Below, piece by piece: positions 29,116 through 36,803 of a stretch of DNA of 64,000 nt (positions are counted from its first letter, which is position 1; each line of letters begins with the position of its first letter). A program made the translations under genes and the position numbers. The notes below the pieces were generated by a model that saw only the letters and a list, made by a program, of their open reading frames with translations, had not been told where the DNA came from and made no database searches. The DNA is from Candidatus Roseilinea sp. (GTDB lineage: Bacteria > Chloroflexota > Anaerolineae > J036 > Brachytrichaceae), in NCBI GenBank assembly GCA_025998955.1, contig AP024676.1:620001-684000 (forward strand), in the 5' to 3' direction.

Positions 29116-30648
29116 ATGACTGCCGCCTCGTTACCTGACTTGCGCGCGCATTGCCTGCCGCTGATTGCGCTGTGCGTGCTCGCCGGCGTATCCATCGGCG
29201 CGTCGGCAGCCCTGATCAATCCGCTCGTGCTCATCGGTGTGGTCATGGCAATGCCGGTCGGTCTCTGGATGATCGGCGGTGTCAATCGCGCCTTGTTCGC
29301 ACTCGTGGTGGTGATCGGCGTGTTGCCGCGCTTTGCCTTGCCGGCGCGGTTGGGCTTCACGCCCACCTTTCTCGACCTGGCACTCGTGGGGCTGGTCGTC
29401 GCGTGGGCGTTGCATCAGCTTGGCGTGCAACGTGACCTACCCCTGCGCCGGACGCCGATCAGCGTGCCGGTTCTCCTATTGGCGTTGATCGCGCTGGCCA
29501 CGTTCATCGTCGGCCTACCGAATGGCCCGCTCACACCGCTTGTCCTGCGACGCTTTGCCGAACTGGTGTTGAGCCTGCTGATGGCGCTGCTCATTGTCGC
29601 GCTGTTGCCGAACCTGGAATCTCGAGAGCGGCTCGTCCGTTGGATGCTGCTGATCGGCGCGCTCTCGGCTGCGATCGGCATCGCGTTGTATGTCGTCTCG
29701 GACGACCTGGCGATCCGGCTGTTGTCGGCGCTGCGCCCGTTTGGCTATCCCACCGGCCCCGGCGTGCTGCGCTTCATCCGCGACGATCCGGCGTTGATGC
29801 AACGCGCGACCGGGCTGTGGATTGATCCGAACGCCTTCGGCGGTTATCTGCTAATCGTGGGAGCGCTAGGATTGCCGCAACTCTTCTCGCCCAAGCCGGT
29901 GATGCGCCGTGGGTGGGTTGGTTTGTGCCTGCTGCTCGTCGGCGTTGCGCTCGTGCTCACCGTCTCGCGTGGGGCGATGCTCGGCCTCGCCCTCGTCGCC
30001 GGGCTGATGGGTGCGCTGCGCTATCGGCGCTTGCTGGTGCTAATGGTCGTGATCTTGGCGCTGGCACTTGTGTTGCCACAGACGCGCGATCTAATACAGC
30101 ACTTCGTGGAGGGATTTCAGGGACGCGACCTGGCAACCCAGATGCGATTTGGCGAGTACAAAGATGCACTGCGGTTGATCGAGCGATATCCGGTGCTCGG
30201 CGTCGGCTTCGTGGGCACGCCGGATGTGGATCTCTACATCGGCGTGTCCTCGATGTATCTGTTGGTCGCGCAGCAGATGGGACTGCTTGGGCTAGTGGTG
30301 TTCGCGATCGTGCTCCTCGCCTTGTTCGTCGGCGCTCTCCGCGCCTGGCCGGCGGTCTCGCGCGATGCGCGCGCGGTAGCGGTGTTCCTGGGCGCACATG
30401 GCGCAGTGCTCGGTGCGCTGTTCAGCGGGATCTTCGATCACTACTTCTTCAACATAGACTTTCACAACTCCGTCATGTTGTTCTGGATGATGATCGCGCT
30501 GGCCATGAGTAGCCAGTATTTGTGCATGGGTCAGACCGCTCCGAAGTGGTCTGACCTCGGTGGGAATACAATCCATCTTCATGATGGAAATCGAGGTCCG
30601 ATCCCTCAAGAAAGTGGACGTCGTCGCCGTGTCGGGCAGGGTGGATAG
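29116..30648 (+). CDS. O-antigen ligase/polymerase-like membrane protein
   Basis: About 510 residues with 10-12 predicted transmembrane helices and a large extracytoplasmic loop containing YPVLGVGFVG, typical of the Wzy/WaaL (O-antigen ligase) superfamily that polymerises or transfers surface glycans. The usual loop GERLG-type Arg/His region is seen as FGEYKDALRLIERYP. The last 40 or so residues (from GQTAPKWSD on) are hydrophilic, run through the promoter and start of the STAS gene and look non-native, as if the original stop was lost to a small insertion. The next gene starts inside this frame. Confidence 0.75.
   Translation: MTAASLPDLRAHCLPLIALCVLAGVSIGASAALINPLVLIGVVMAMPVGLWMIGGVNRALFALVVVIGVLPRFALPARLGFTPTFLDLALVGLVVAWALHQLGVQRDLPLRRTPISVPVLLLALIALATFIVGLPNGPLTPLVLRRFAELVLSLLMALLIVALLPNLESRERLVRWMLLIGALSAAIGIALYVVSDDLAIRLLSALRPFGYPTGPGVLRFIRDDPALMQRATGLWIDPNAFGGYLLIVGALGLPQLFSPKPVMRRGWVGLCLLLVGVALVLTVSRGAMLGLALVAGLMGALRYRRLLVLMVVILALALVLPQTRDLIQHFVEGFQGRDLATQMRFGEYKDALRLIERYPVLGVGFVGTPDVDLYIGVSSMYLLVAQQMGLLGLVVFAIVLLALFVGALRAWPAVSRDARAVAVFLGAHGAVLGALFSGIFDHYFFNIDFHNSVMLFWMMIALAMSSQYLCMGQTAPKWSDLGGNTIHLHDGNRGPIPQESGRRRRVGQGG
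30529..30572 (+). promoter_or_regulatory. Palindromic site and -10 box of the STAS cassette
   Basis: A 12-bp inverted repeat GGTCAGACCGCT/AGTGGTCTGACC (30529-30556, CCGA loop) is followed by TACAAT (30567-30572), which ends 8 nt before the STAS ATG. If the -10 is right, the palindrome covers about -50 to -24, where an operator would block or recruit polymerase. No good -35 box is seen. Confidence 0.5.
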
Positions 30649-30916
30649 CGCCAACGCGGCTGACTTCGAGCAGGCGCTCAAGGCGTTGCTGAGCAAAGGC
30701 CGGTATAACCTTGTGCTCGACTTCTCGAAGCTAGACTATATGAGCAGCGCCGGCCTGCGCGCGATGGTGTCGGCGCTCAAGGCAGCGCGGCAAGGGGGCG
30801 GCAACGTTGTCATCGCGCAGCCCGCCGAGCGCATTGTGGATACGCTCACCCTTGTCGGATTTCAATCTCTCTTCGACCAGTACAGCGATGTGCTCGAGGC
30901 GGTTGACTCATTCTGA
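30581..30916 (+). CDS. STAS-domain anti-sigma factor antagonist (first)
   Basis: A 111-residue single STAS domain of the SpoIIAA/RsbV type. It has the beta-alpha core VVAVSGRVDSANAADFEQAL and the phospho-acceptor loop LDYMSSAGLRAMVSALK, where one Ser would be phosphorylated by the partner kinase. When unphosphorylated, such proteins bind the kinase and free its target. The next gene overlaps by 14 nt. The start is MMEIEVRS, 8 nt after a -10-like TACAAT. Confidence 0.88.
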   Translation: MMEIEVRSLKKVDVVAVSGRVDSANAADFEQALKALLSKGRYNLVLDFSKLDYMSSAGLRAMVSALKAARQGGGNVVIAQPAERIVDTLTLVGFQSLFDQYSDVLEAVDSF

Positions 30917-31349
30917 TCGGTCGCTAACGATCCCGGCGCGGTTCGACCAACTGCAACGCGCCAGCGCTTTCGTGAGTGAAATCGCAGCGGCAGCCGGTTT
31001 TCAGGGCCTTCAACTCAATCGAATCGAGTTAGCGGTGGATGAAGCGTGTTCCAATATCATTGAGCACGCCTACGCACAAACGCCCGGCGGCGAGATTCAT
31101 ATCCATGTGCATGCCGAGCCCGGCCATCGCATCGTCATCACTCTGATTGACACGGGGGAGCCGTTCGATCCCCAGGCTGTTCCCGTGCATGATCCCCAGT
31201 CTTGCTTGGACGATTCGAAGGTGGGGGGGTTGGGGCTATTTCTGATGCGACGTGCTATGGATGACGTGCAATTCGAGTTTAACGTGAAGGGTGTAGGCTT
31301 GGGCCAGCCGAAACGCTTCAACCGCCTGACGATGGTCAAGTATCTATGA
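30903..31349 (+). CDS. Anti-sigma factor kinase (RsbW/SpoIIAB-like HATPase)
   Basis: 148 residues if initiated at TTG 30903, which lies 5 nt after a GAGG and overlaps the first STAS stop. GHKL ATPase motifs are present: N box ELAVDEACSNIIEHAY, G1 LIDTGEPFD and G2 GGLGLFLMRRAMD. It would bind a sigma factor or another target and phosphorylate STAS partners on Ser. No sigma-B-type factor and no PP2C phosphatase is encoded nearby. Its stop overlaps the second STAS start (ATGA). Confidence 0.82.
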   Translation: MTHSDRSLTIPARFDQLQRASAFVSEIAAAAGFQGLQLNRIELAVDEACSNIIEHAYAQTPGGEIHIHVHAEPGHRIVITLIDTGEPFDPQAVPVHDPQSCLDDSKVGGLGLFLMRRAMDDVQFEFNVKGVGLGQPKRFNRLTMVKYL

Positions 31350-31714
31350 TTGCTTCGCTGAATGTCACAAGTCAGAGGCTCGAAAACCAGTCCGTCACCA
31401 TCCTCCGGCTTGCCGGACGCCTGGATGCGACCACGATCAGCCAGCTCGAACGAGCGCTGACCGATGCGCAGCTCTCCGGCGACCGCGTGATCGTGATTGA
31501 CTTGAGCGATCTCGCCTACATCTCCAGCAGCGGGTTGCGTGTATTGTTGACCGGCCGAAGCAATGCGCGCAAACGCGGCGGTGAGGTCTTCTTATGCAGC
31601 CTACGCCCGCCGGTGCGCGAGGTGTTCGAGATGGTTGGATTCACCGCTGTATTCACCATCTTCGATACGCTCGAGCAGGCGATGGAGGCTGCGGCGGCCG
31701 CATCTGGAGGATGA
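31346..31714 (+). CDS. STAS-domain anti-sigma factor antagonist (second)
   Basis: A 122-residue second STAS protein, with VTILRLAGRLDATTISQLE and the phospho-acceptor loop LAYISSSGLRVLLTG. It starts within the kinase stop codon, so all three are translationally coupled. Two antagonists of differing sequence flanking one kinase suggests two inputs or a kinase with two clients, as in partner-switching modules. Confidence 0.88.
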   Translation: MIASLNVTSQRLENQSVTILRLAGRLDATTISQLERALTDAQLSGDRVIVIDLSDLAYISSSGLRVLLTGRSNARKRGGEVFLCSLRPPVREVFEMVGFTAVFTIFDTLEQAMEAAAAASGG

Positions 31715-31748
31715 CGGAGCCTTATGGTTTTGAGTGGCTGAAAAGTCG

Positions 31749-31776
31749 TTGACAACCCTCAGCGCATCTTTATAAT
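31749..31776 (+). promoter_or_regulatory. Consensus sigma-A promoter for the hyperacidic protein
   Basis: TTGACA (31749-31754), 16-nt spacer, TATAAT (31771-31776). Both hexamers are perfect, the only such pair I saw in the window. The predicted start near 31783 gives a 35-nt leader with GAGG before the ATG at 31818. Confidence 0.85.
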
Positions 31777-31817
31777 CGCGCGCGGAATTCACGACCGTGA
31801 ATGACCGTGAGGATTCG

Positions 31818-32207
31818 ATGACTACATCACCCGACTTCACTCTGGCGGCTGCATCCGGCACGCCCGCGACGTACCGATTCCCGGCTCCTGCCGGTCTGCT
31901 CAGCGTAAGCGCGCCGATCAACTATGCCCCGCTCGACGATGACGACGAAGACTTCGACGACGAAGACTTCGACGCAGACCTAGAGGATGAGGACCTGATC
32001 GAGGACCTCGACGACATCGAAGACGATGTCCTGGACGAGGAAGAAGAGGAAGACGAAATCTCCCTCGAAGAACTCGACGAGGAAGAGGAAGACTTCGACG
32101 AAGAAGAGGAAGACGAGGAAGATTTTGACCTAGAGGACTTCGACGACGAAGATGAGGATGAACTCCTCTGGGACGACGAAGACGAAGACGACTTCGACGA
32201 CGAGTGA
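31818..32207 (+). CDS. Hyperacidic Asp/Glu-repeat protein
   Basis: 129 residues. The first 40 (MTTSPDFTLAAASGTP, YRFPAPAGLL) are neutral. The last 90 are about three-quarters Asp and Glu, punctuated by Phe/Leu/Ile every few residues (EDFDDEDFD, EELDEEEEDFDEEEE). There are almost no basic residues after the start. A perfect promoter and a 14-bp terminator hairpin bracket the gene, so it is probably a short, strongly transcribed unit. The periodic hydrophobics in an acidic chain recall histone- or DNA-mimic and chaperone tails; function is unknown. Confidence 0.72.
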   Translation: MTTSPDFTLAAASGTPATYRFPAPAGLLSVSAPINYAPLDDDDEDFDDEDFDADLEDEDLIEDLDDIEDDVLDEEEEEDEISLEELDEEEEDFDEEEEDEEDFDLEDFDDEDEDELLWDDEDEDDFDDE

Positions 32208-32234
32208 GCCGCTGGCCGCAGGCTAGCGGCTCAC
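32204..32234. terminator. Shared terminator hairpin of convergent genes
   Basis: A 14-bp stem GTGAGCCGCTGGCC (32204-32217)/GGCTAGCGGCTCAC (32221-32234) with one G-T pair and loop GCA. Both stop codons (TGA 32205-32207 plus, TAG 32225-32223 minus) lie inside the stem. A weak T-rich tail CTGTTTAT follows on the plus side. Confidence 0.75.
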
Positions 32235-33365
32235 CTGTTTATAAGGTACGGCCTGCGCAAAGCGGTGGACGATGCGCGCAATTTCCAGCGCAGAGTCCGG
32301 CCGCGCCAGCCGCGCGGAAGCCTGGCGTGCCAGGTCGAGCGCGAACGGGTCGGCCAGCCACTGCTTCAACTGCTTTAGCACGGCCCACGGCGTCGGGCAC
32401 CAAGCGCCGGCGCCGTTGTTGACCACGTAATCTACGTTGCCTTCCTCCTGTCCCGGCACGGCATCGTAGAGGATGATCGGCAGGCCGGCAGCGAATGCCT
32501 CGCAGATCGTGCCAGGGCCGGCCTTGGTCACGATCACGTCGGCAGCGCCCATCAACTCCGGGACGTTGTTGACGAAGCCGAAGATGTGCATCGGCACGCG
32601 CGGGTTCAGGAACTCCAGGTTCTCCTTGACGGTCTGGTTGCGCCCGCACACTACGATCAACTGCAACGGTAGCCCGCTGAGCGCAATTTGCCGCGCCGTC
32701 ACCTCCAGCCGGCCCATGCCGTCGCCGCCGCCGATGAGCAACACGGTCATGCGCTGGTCTAGGTTGAGTTCGCGGCGCGTCGCGCGGCCGTTGACGACGC
32801 GCTTGGCGAAGTCGGGCGCAATCGGCTGGCCGGTCACGCTGATTTTCTCCTCGGGCACGAGGTTCTTGATCGCTTCTGCGCGTGCTTCCTCCGTCGGCAC
32901 GATCAGATGGTCGGCGTCGGTCACGTAGTGCGCCACGTGCCCCGAGACCAGATCGGTTACGACATGGATGAATGGCGTTGGCATCTCGCGCCGGCGCAAC
33001 GCCATCGGGATGCTCTGGTTGAAGAGCAGATGGCAGGAGACATATACGTCAGCCGGATTGTCGTTCACGATGGCGTCCGCGGTCTTTTCGCTGAGCGGTT
33101 CGAGCACGTTGCGCAGGGCAATGATCCGCCGGCGGTTGTTGCTGGCATGAAATCCAAGCGCGTACAGCACCCGCGCGTGGTTCACCCACATCGGATAGGT
33201 TTCGGTGAAGGCGTTGATCAGGAACGGCACGTTGCTCAGACCGTCCACCAGTCGAACGTCATACGTATCCGGATAGAGGATTTGGATGCCTTGAGCGATG
33301 GCCTGAGCGGCGCTACGATGGCCGCCGCCGGTGTTGCCATAGAGCAAGACGATTCTCTTCTTCAT
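32223..33365 (-). CDS. GT28-family glycosyltransferase (MGDG-synthase/UgtP/MurG-like)
   Basis: 380 residues of the GT-B fold. The N-terminal acceptor domain starts IVLLYGNTGGGHRSAAQAIA, the loop typical of diacylglycerol glucosyl/galactosyltransferases. The C-terminal donor domain has LLIGGGDGMGRLE, HIFGFVNNVPELMGAAD, KAGPGTICEAFAAGLP and a final YDAVPGQEEGNVDYV for UDP-sugar binding. Most likely it adds sugar to diacylglycerol to make membrane glycolipid. It is soluble or peripheral, with no membrane helix. Confidence 0.82.
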   Translation of the reverse strand: MKKRIVLLYGNTGGGHRSAAQAIAQGIQILYPDTYDVRLVDGLSNVPFLINAFTETYPMWVNHARVLYALGFHASNNRRRIIALRNVLEPLSEKTADAIVNDNPADVYVSCHLLFNQSIPMALRRREMPTPFIHVVTDLVSGHVAHYVTDADHLIVPTEEARAEAIKNLVPEEKISVTGQPIAPDFAKRVVNGRATRRELNLDQRMTVLLIGGGDGMGRLEVTARQIALSGLPLQLIVVCGRNQTVKENLEFLNPRVPMHIFGFVNNVPELMGAADVIVTKAGPGTICEAFAAGLPIILYDAVPGQEEGNVDYVVNNGAGAWCPTPWAVLKQLKQWLADPFALDLARQASARLARPDSALEIARIVHRFAQAVPYKQVSR

Positions 33366-33469
33366 GGAATTTCGATAGACGCTTAGGCGGCGCGCGTGTT
33401 GCGGTTTGCGAACACGACGCCGGTGCGCATTCCAACAGACACAGACACGAGCAGCGTGCGGCGCACCGT

Positions 33470-33682
33470 TCACCCGGTTGGCTGCGTGGCAGAGACGACC
33501 CTTTCCAGCCGTCGTTCGAATTCGCGACGGGTGAGCAGAATGCGGTGGCCGCATGTGCGGCATTTCAGCCCGATGTCGGCGCCGATGCGCACCACCGTCC
33601 ATTCGTAACCGCCGCATGGATGAGGTTTGCGCAATCGCACCACGTCGCCGACTTGGATCGGCGTCACGCTGATGAATGCCAT
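33470..33682 (-). CDS. DUF951 small zinc-ribbon-like protein
   Basis: A 70-residue DUF951 protein with the family signatures [31 protein letters not shown] and [11 protein letters not shown]. The single Cys of PHPCG plus the CRTC pair could bind a metal. DUF951 is found in Firmicutes and Chloroflexota; its function is unknown. TATAAT at 33696-33691 is 8 nt before the ATG, so the transcript is probably leaderless. It is divergent from the M50 protease gene, with only 47 nt between the starts. Confidence 0.9.
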   Translation of the reverse strand: MAFISVTPIQVGDVVRLRKPHPCGGYEWTVVRIGADIGLKCRTCGHRILLTRREFERRLERVVSATQPTG

Positions 33683-33690
33683 GTACCACG

Positions 33691-33718
33691 ATTATAGGAT
33701 GCATCGCCCTGATATAAT
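33691..33718. promoter_or_regulatory. Divergent -10 boxes for DUF951 and the M50 protease
   Basis: TATAAT on the minus strand (33696-33691, 8 nt before the DUF951 ATG) and TATAAT on the plus strand (33713-33718, 11 nt before the protease ATG) face away from each other 16 bp apart. The -35 regions must overlap the opposite promoter and are weak. Confidence 0.6.
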
Positions 33719-33729
33719 CTTCGAAGTTT

Positions 33730-34398
33730 ATGAATGGCCCCCTCGTCGGCATCTTCAACGGCTTGACCAGCGGAGATGTCGCCCTTATCCTCTCGCAACT
33801 GATCGTCCTGGTTCTGCTGCTGGGCATCGCGTTTCCCATCCACGAGTTGGCGCATGCGTTGACGGCCCGGCAATTGGGGGACGACACCAGTGAACGCCTA
33901 GGCCGGATCACGCTCAACCCGCTGGCGCATCTTGACCCATTCGGTACCTTGCTGTTTGCGCTGACCGGCTTCGGATGGGCGAAGCCGGTACCCGTGAACA
34001 CCTACCGGCTGCAGGGCAACCCGCGGACGTCGTTCGCCATCGTCGCGCTGGCAGGGCCGGTCTCCAATCTTCTGCTCGCCGCGCTGTTCGCGTTGCTCTT
34101 TCGACTGACCCTTTCGTTCACCAGTCGCGATTCTCTGCTGGGCGATGTGCTGCTTTTCGCCTTTTCTGTTGCCGTGCAGCTCAACATCTTCTTGGCGCTA
34201 TTCAACTTGATCCCCATCCCACCGCTGGATGGCTCGCGCCTGTTGACGGCGCTGCTGCCGGATCAAGGCCAGGTATGGATGGATCAGTTGGAGCGATATG
34301 GGTTTATCATTCTGATCGCGCTTGCAGCGACGGGTGTCTTGGGTCAACTGATCGTGCGTCCGGCCACGCTCCTCAGCCGTACGTTACTTGGCCTGTGA
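33730..34398 (+). CDS. Site-2 protease family (M50) integral membrane peptidase
   Basis: A 222-residue polytopic metalloprotease of the minimal SpoIVFB/Rv-type M50B group. Zinc motif HELAH lies in the second helix (IHELAHALTARQLG), followed by NPLAHLDPFGTL, and the third ligand region is LNIFLALFNLIPIPPLDGSRLL. About five to six membrane helices. No PDZ domain. Such enzymes cleave membrane anchors of anti-sigma factors or leader peptides within the bilayer; the substrate is unknown. Confidence 0.9.
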   Translation: MNGPLVGIFNGLTSGDVALILSQLIVLVLLLGIAFPIHELAHALTARQLGDDTSERLGRITLNPLAHLDPFGTLLFALTGFGWAKPVPVNTYRLQGNPRTSFAIVALAGPVSNLLLAALFALLFRLTLSFTSRDSLLGDVLLFAFSVAVQLNIFLALFNLIPIPPLDGSRLLTALLPDQGQVWMDQLERYGFIILIALAATGVLGQLIVRPATLLSRTLLGL

Positions 34399-34513
34399 GC
34401 TGCGGCTTGAGCCATGGAGCGCGAACGCGCGGGGCGATAGACGCCCGTAGTGGTATTGATACCGACGATGATAGTGAGCGTCAGAATGTGCGGAGCACAA
34501 AAGGGATCTCAAG

Positions 34514-35491
34514 ATGAGCAAAGCCAAAGTTGCCCTGGTCGGTTGTGATTTCGTCGGCATGTCGCTTGGCATGGCCGTCAAACGCGCCCTCGAAGATATT
34601 GAAATCGTGGGCCACGACAAAGATCGTGACGCAATGCGCCGGGCCGAGAGCGCCAAGGCGATTGATCGCAGCGAGTGGAACTTGCCTCATGCATGCGACA
34701 ATGCCGCGGCCATTTTCATCTCCGGCCCGCACGAAGAGTTGGAAGTGACTCTGCGCGCCATCGCTCCCGACCTAGGCCCGAACACCATCGTTGCCACCGT
34801 TGGCAGCCCGAACGTCGCAGCGTTGAGGACGGCAGAGACCCTGCTGGCCGGCGACGTCCCTTTTTTCAGCACGGCGCTGGTCTATCATCCGGACCGCGTG
34901 AATGGCGACGCCGATCTACCGACCGCTGATAGCATTCGCGATGCGATTTGGACGATTGTGCCGAGCCGCGGCGCCAGCACCCAAATGGTAGATACCTTCG
35001 TCGCCCTGGCGAATCAAGTCGGCGCCAAGCCCATCTTCGTAGATCCGGTCGAGCGCGATGGCATGGCCGTGGCGGTGGACGCGATGCCGGCGATCCTGAG
35101 CAGCATGCTCATGCTCGCCGTGAGCAATGACGCTGCATGGCGCGATCGCGAGTGGATGGCCGGCGCGGCTTTCGGCCAGGCCGTCAGCAGTACCGAGCGC
35201 GCACAAAAGTTTGCAGCCGCCCTCGGCGCGCAGCCCGATGTCGCGGTACACTGGTTGAACCAGATCATGCTGCAGTGTATGGCGCTGCGCGACGCCATCA
35301 CCGCGCGCAATATGGAGGTGGTCGAGCGCACGCTCGCCCAGGCAGAAGAGCGCCGCCAGCAGTGGCTGGCCGACTGGCGCAAAGGCCGGATCGAAGGGCA
35401 CATCCCCATCGAACGGGACACCGGCGGGTTACTGAAAGTCTTTGTGGGCGAGCGCATGGCGAGCCGCCTCACCGGCAACAAGAAGCGCTAG
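34514..35491 (+). CDS. TyrA-like NAD(P)-binding dehydrogenase
   Basis: 325 residues. A Rossmann start VALVGCDFVGMSLGMAVKR, with VGHDKD for the adenine ribose, then SGPHEELEVTLRAIAPDLG and VATVGSPN, followed by the helical dimer domain of prephenate/arogenate dehydrogenases (FVDPVERDGMAVAVDAMPAILSSML). The catalytic His region of true TyrA (SxHP..G) is seen only as ALVYHPDRVNGD, so activity on prephenate is plausible but not certain. The C-terminal IEGHIPIERDTGG is unusual. AAAGGGA precedes the ATG. Confidence 0.7.
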   Translation: MSKAKVALVGCDFVGMSLGMAVKRALEDIEIVGHDKDRDAMRRAESAKAIDRSEWNLPHACDNAAAIFISGPHEELEVTLRAIAPDLGPNTIVATVGSPNVAALRTAETLLAGDVPFFSTALVYHPDRVNGDADLPTADSIRDAIWTIVPSRGASTQMVDTFVALANQVGAKPIFVDPVERDGMAVAVDAMPAILSSMLMLAVSNDAAWRDREWMAGAAFGQAVSSTERAQKFAAALGAQPDVAVHWLNQIMLQCMALRDAITARNMEVVERTLAQAEERRQQWLADWRKGRIEGHIPIERDTGGLLKVFVGERMASRLTGNKKR

Positions 35492-35573
35492 CGTCGAGCG
35501 CACATCAAGTTAGACGGCGCGCTGCCGGCTATCCTCTGCCGGCGTTGCTACATCACGGAAGGCATCTCGCGAC

Positions 35574-36803
35574 ATGCGTATCCTTAGCCTTGCTCCGACC
35601 TCTTTCTTCGGCGACTACGGTTGCCACGTGCGCATCTTGGAGGAAGCTCGTGCGTTGCAGGCGCTCGGCCATGCCGTCACCATCCTCACCTACTACAAGG
35701 GCAACGACGTGCCCGGCATCCGAATCGTGCGCACGGCGCCGACCCCCTGGCACCGCGACTACGAGGTCGGGTCGTCGCGCCACAAGTTCGCCTTCGATGT
35801 GCTGCTGAGCATCCGGTTATTGCGCGTGTTGAGTCGCAACCGGTTCGACGTGATCCACGCACATCTGCACGAGGGCGCACTGATCGCGGGCATGCTCGCC
35901 CGGCCGTGGCGCATCCCGGTCGTCTTCGACTACCAGGGCAGCCTGACCGACGAGTTGCTACAGCACCGCTTCATCAAAGCGAACTCTCCCGCGCATGTGA
36001 TCTTTCGGCGCGTCGAACGCATCGCGGATCGCATCCCGCACGCTGTGCTGACCAGCACGCGCCACGCTGCCGAGGCATTGCGCGCTGAGCTGGGAGATCA
36101 CATGCCGATAGAGGCGCTGCCGGACGGAGTCAACCCACAAGCCTTTCGCCCCGACGTTGTTTCTGCTGAGGAACGCGCCCTGCTGCAGGCGCGTTGGGGC
36201 ATCACGCCTGATGAGCCGGTGGTCGTCTTTCTCGGCTTGCTGGCGCAGCATCAGGGCATCCAGAACCTGATCGAAGCTGCCGCGCATTTGAAGGCTGAAG
36301 GGCGGCGCGTGCGCTGGCTGGTGATGGGCTATCCTGGCGCGGATACGTGGCAGCAGGTGGCTGCAGCAGCAGGTGTGTTGCCCGAGGTCGTCTTTACCAG
36401 CCGTGTGCCGTACACCGACGCACCGCGCATGCTGGCGCTCGGCGATGTTGCTGTCGCGCCTAAGTTGTCGCTCACCGAGGGCAGCGGCAAAATCCTGAAT
36501 TACATGGCCATGGCATTGCCGACGGTAGCCTTCGACACGCCGGCGCAGCGCGAATACCTCGGCGCGCTCGGTGTGTACGCACCGATCGGTGACAGCATTG
36601 CGCTGGCGCGCGGCGTGGCCGATTTGCTCGATCACCCTCGACGCCGGCGCGTGTTGGGCGAGCAGTTGCGTCGCGTCGCCGTGCAACAATTCGGGTGGGA
36701 TCGAGCTGCCGCTGTCATGACGTCGCTCTATCAACGATTGCTGGCCGGTTTGAAGCCGCAGGCGGCTCGGTCTCGCCGGCAGCAGGATGAGACCGTCTTA
36801 TGA
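35574..36803 (+). CDS. Glycosyltransferase family 4
   Basis: A 409-residue GT-B glycosyltransferase. The N-terminal domain has LAPTSFFGDYGCHVRILEEA (acceptor side) and FDVIHAHLHEG. The donor domain has the GT4 pattern LPDGVNPQAF, VVFLGLLAQHQGIQNLIEAA and ALGDVAVAPKLSLTEGSGKILNYMAM with the EGSGK nucleotide-sugar Glu. It retains sugar configuration. Its stop overlaps the start of the ABC-2 permease (ATGA), so the two probably act together on a surface glycan. Confidence 0.9.
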   Translation: MRILSLAPTSFFGDYGCHVRILEEARALQALGHAVTILTYYKGNDVPGIRIVRTAPTPWHRDYEVGSSRHKFAFDVLLSIRLLRVLSRNRFDVIHAHLHEGALIAGMLARPWRIPVVFDYQGSLTDELLQHRFIKANSPAHVIFRRVERIADRIPHAVLTSTRHAAEALRAELGDHMPIEALPDGVNPQAFRPDVVSAEERALLQARWGITPDEPVVVFLGLLAQHQGIQNLIEAAAHLKAEGRRVRWLVMGYPGADTWQQVAAAAGVLPEVVFTSRVPYTDAPRMLALGDVAVAPKLSLTEGSGKILNYMAMALPTVAFDTPAQREYLGALGVYAPIGDSIALARGVADLLDHPRRRRVLGEQLRRVAVQQFGWDRAAAVMTSLYQRLLAGLKPQAARSRRQQDETVL

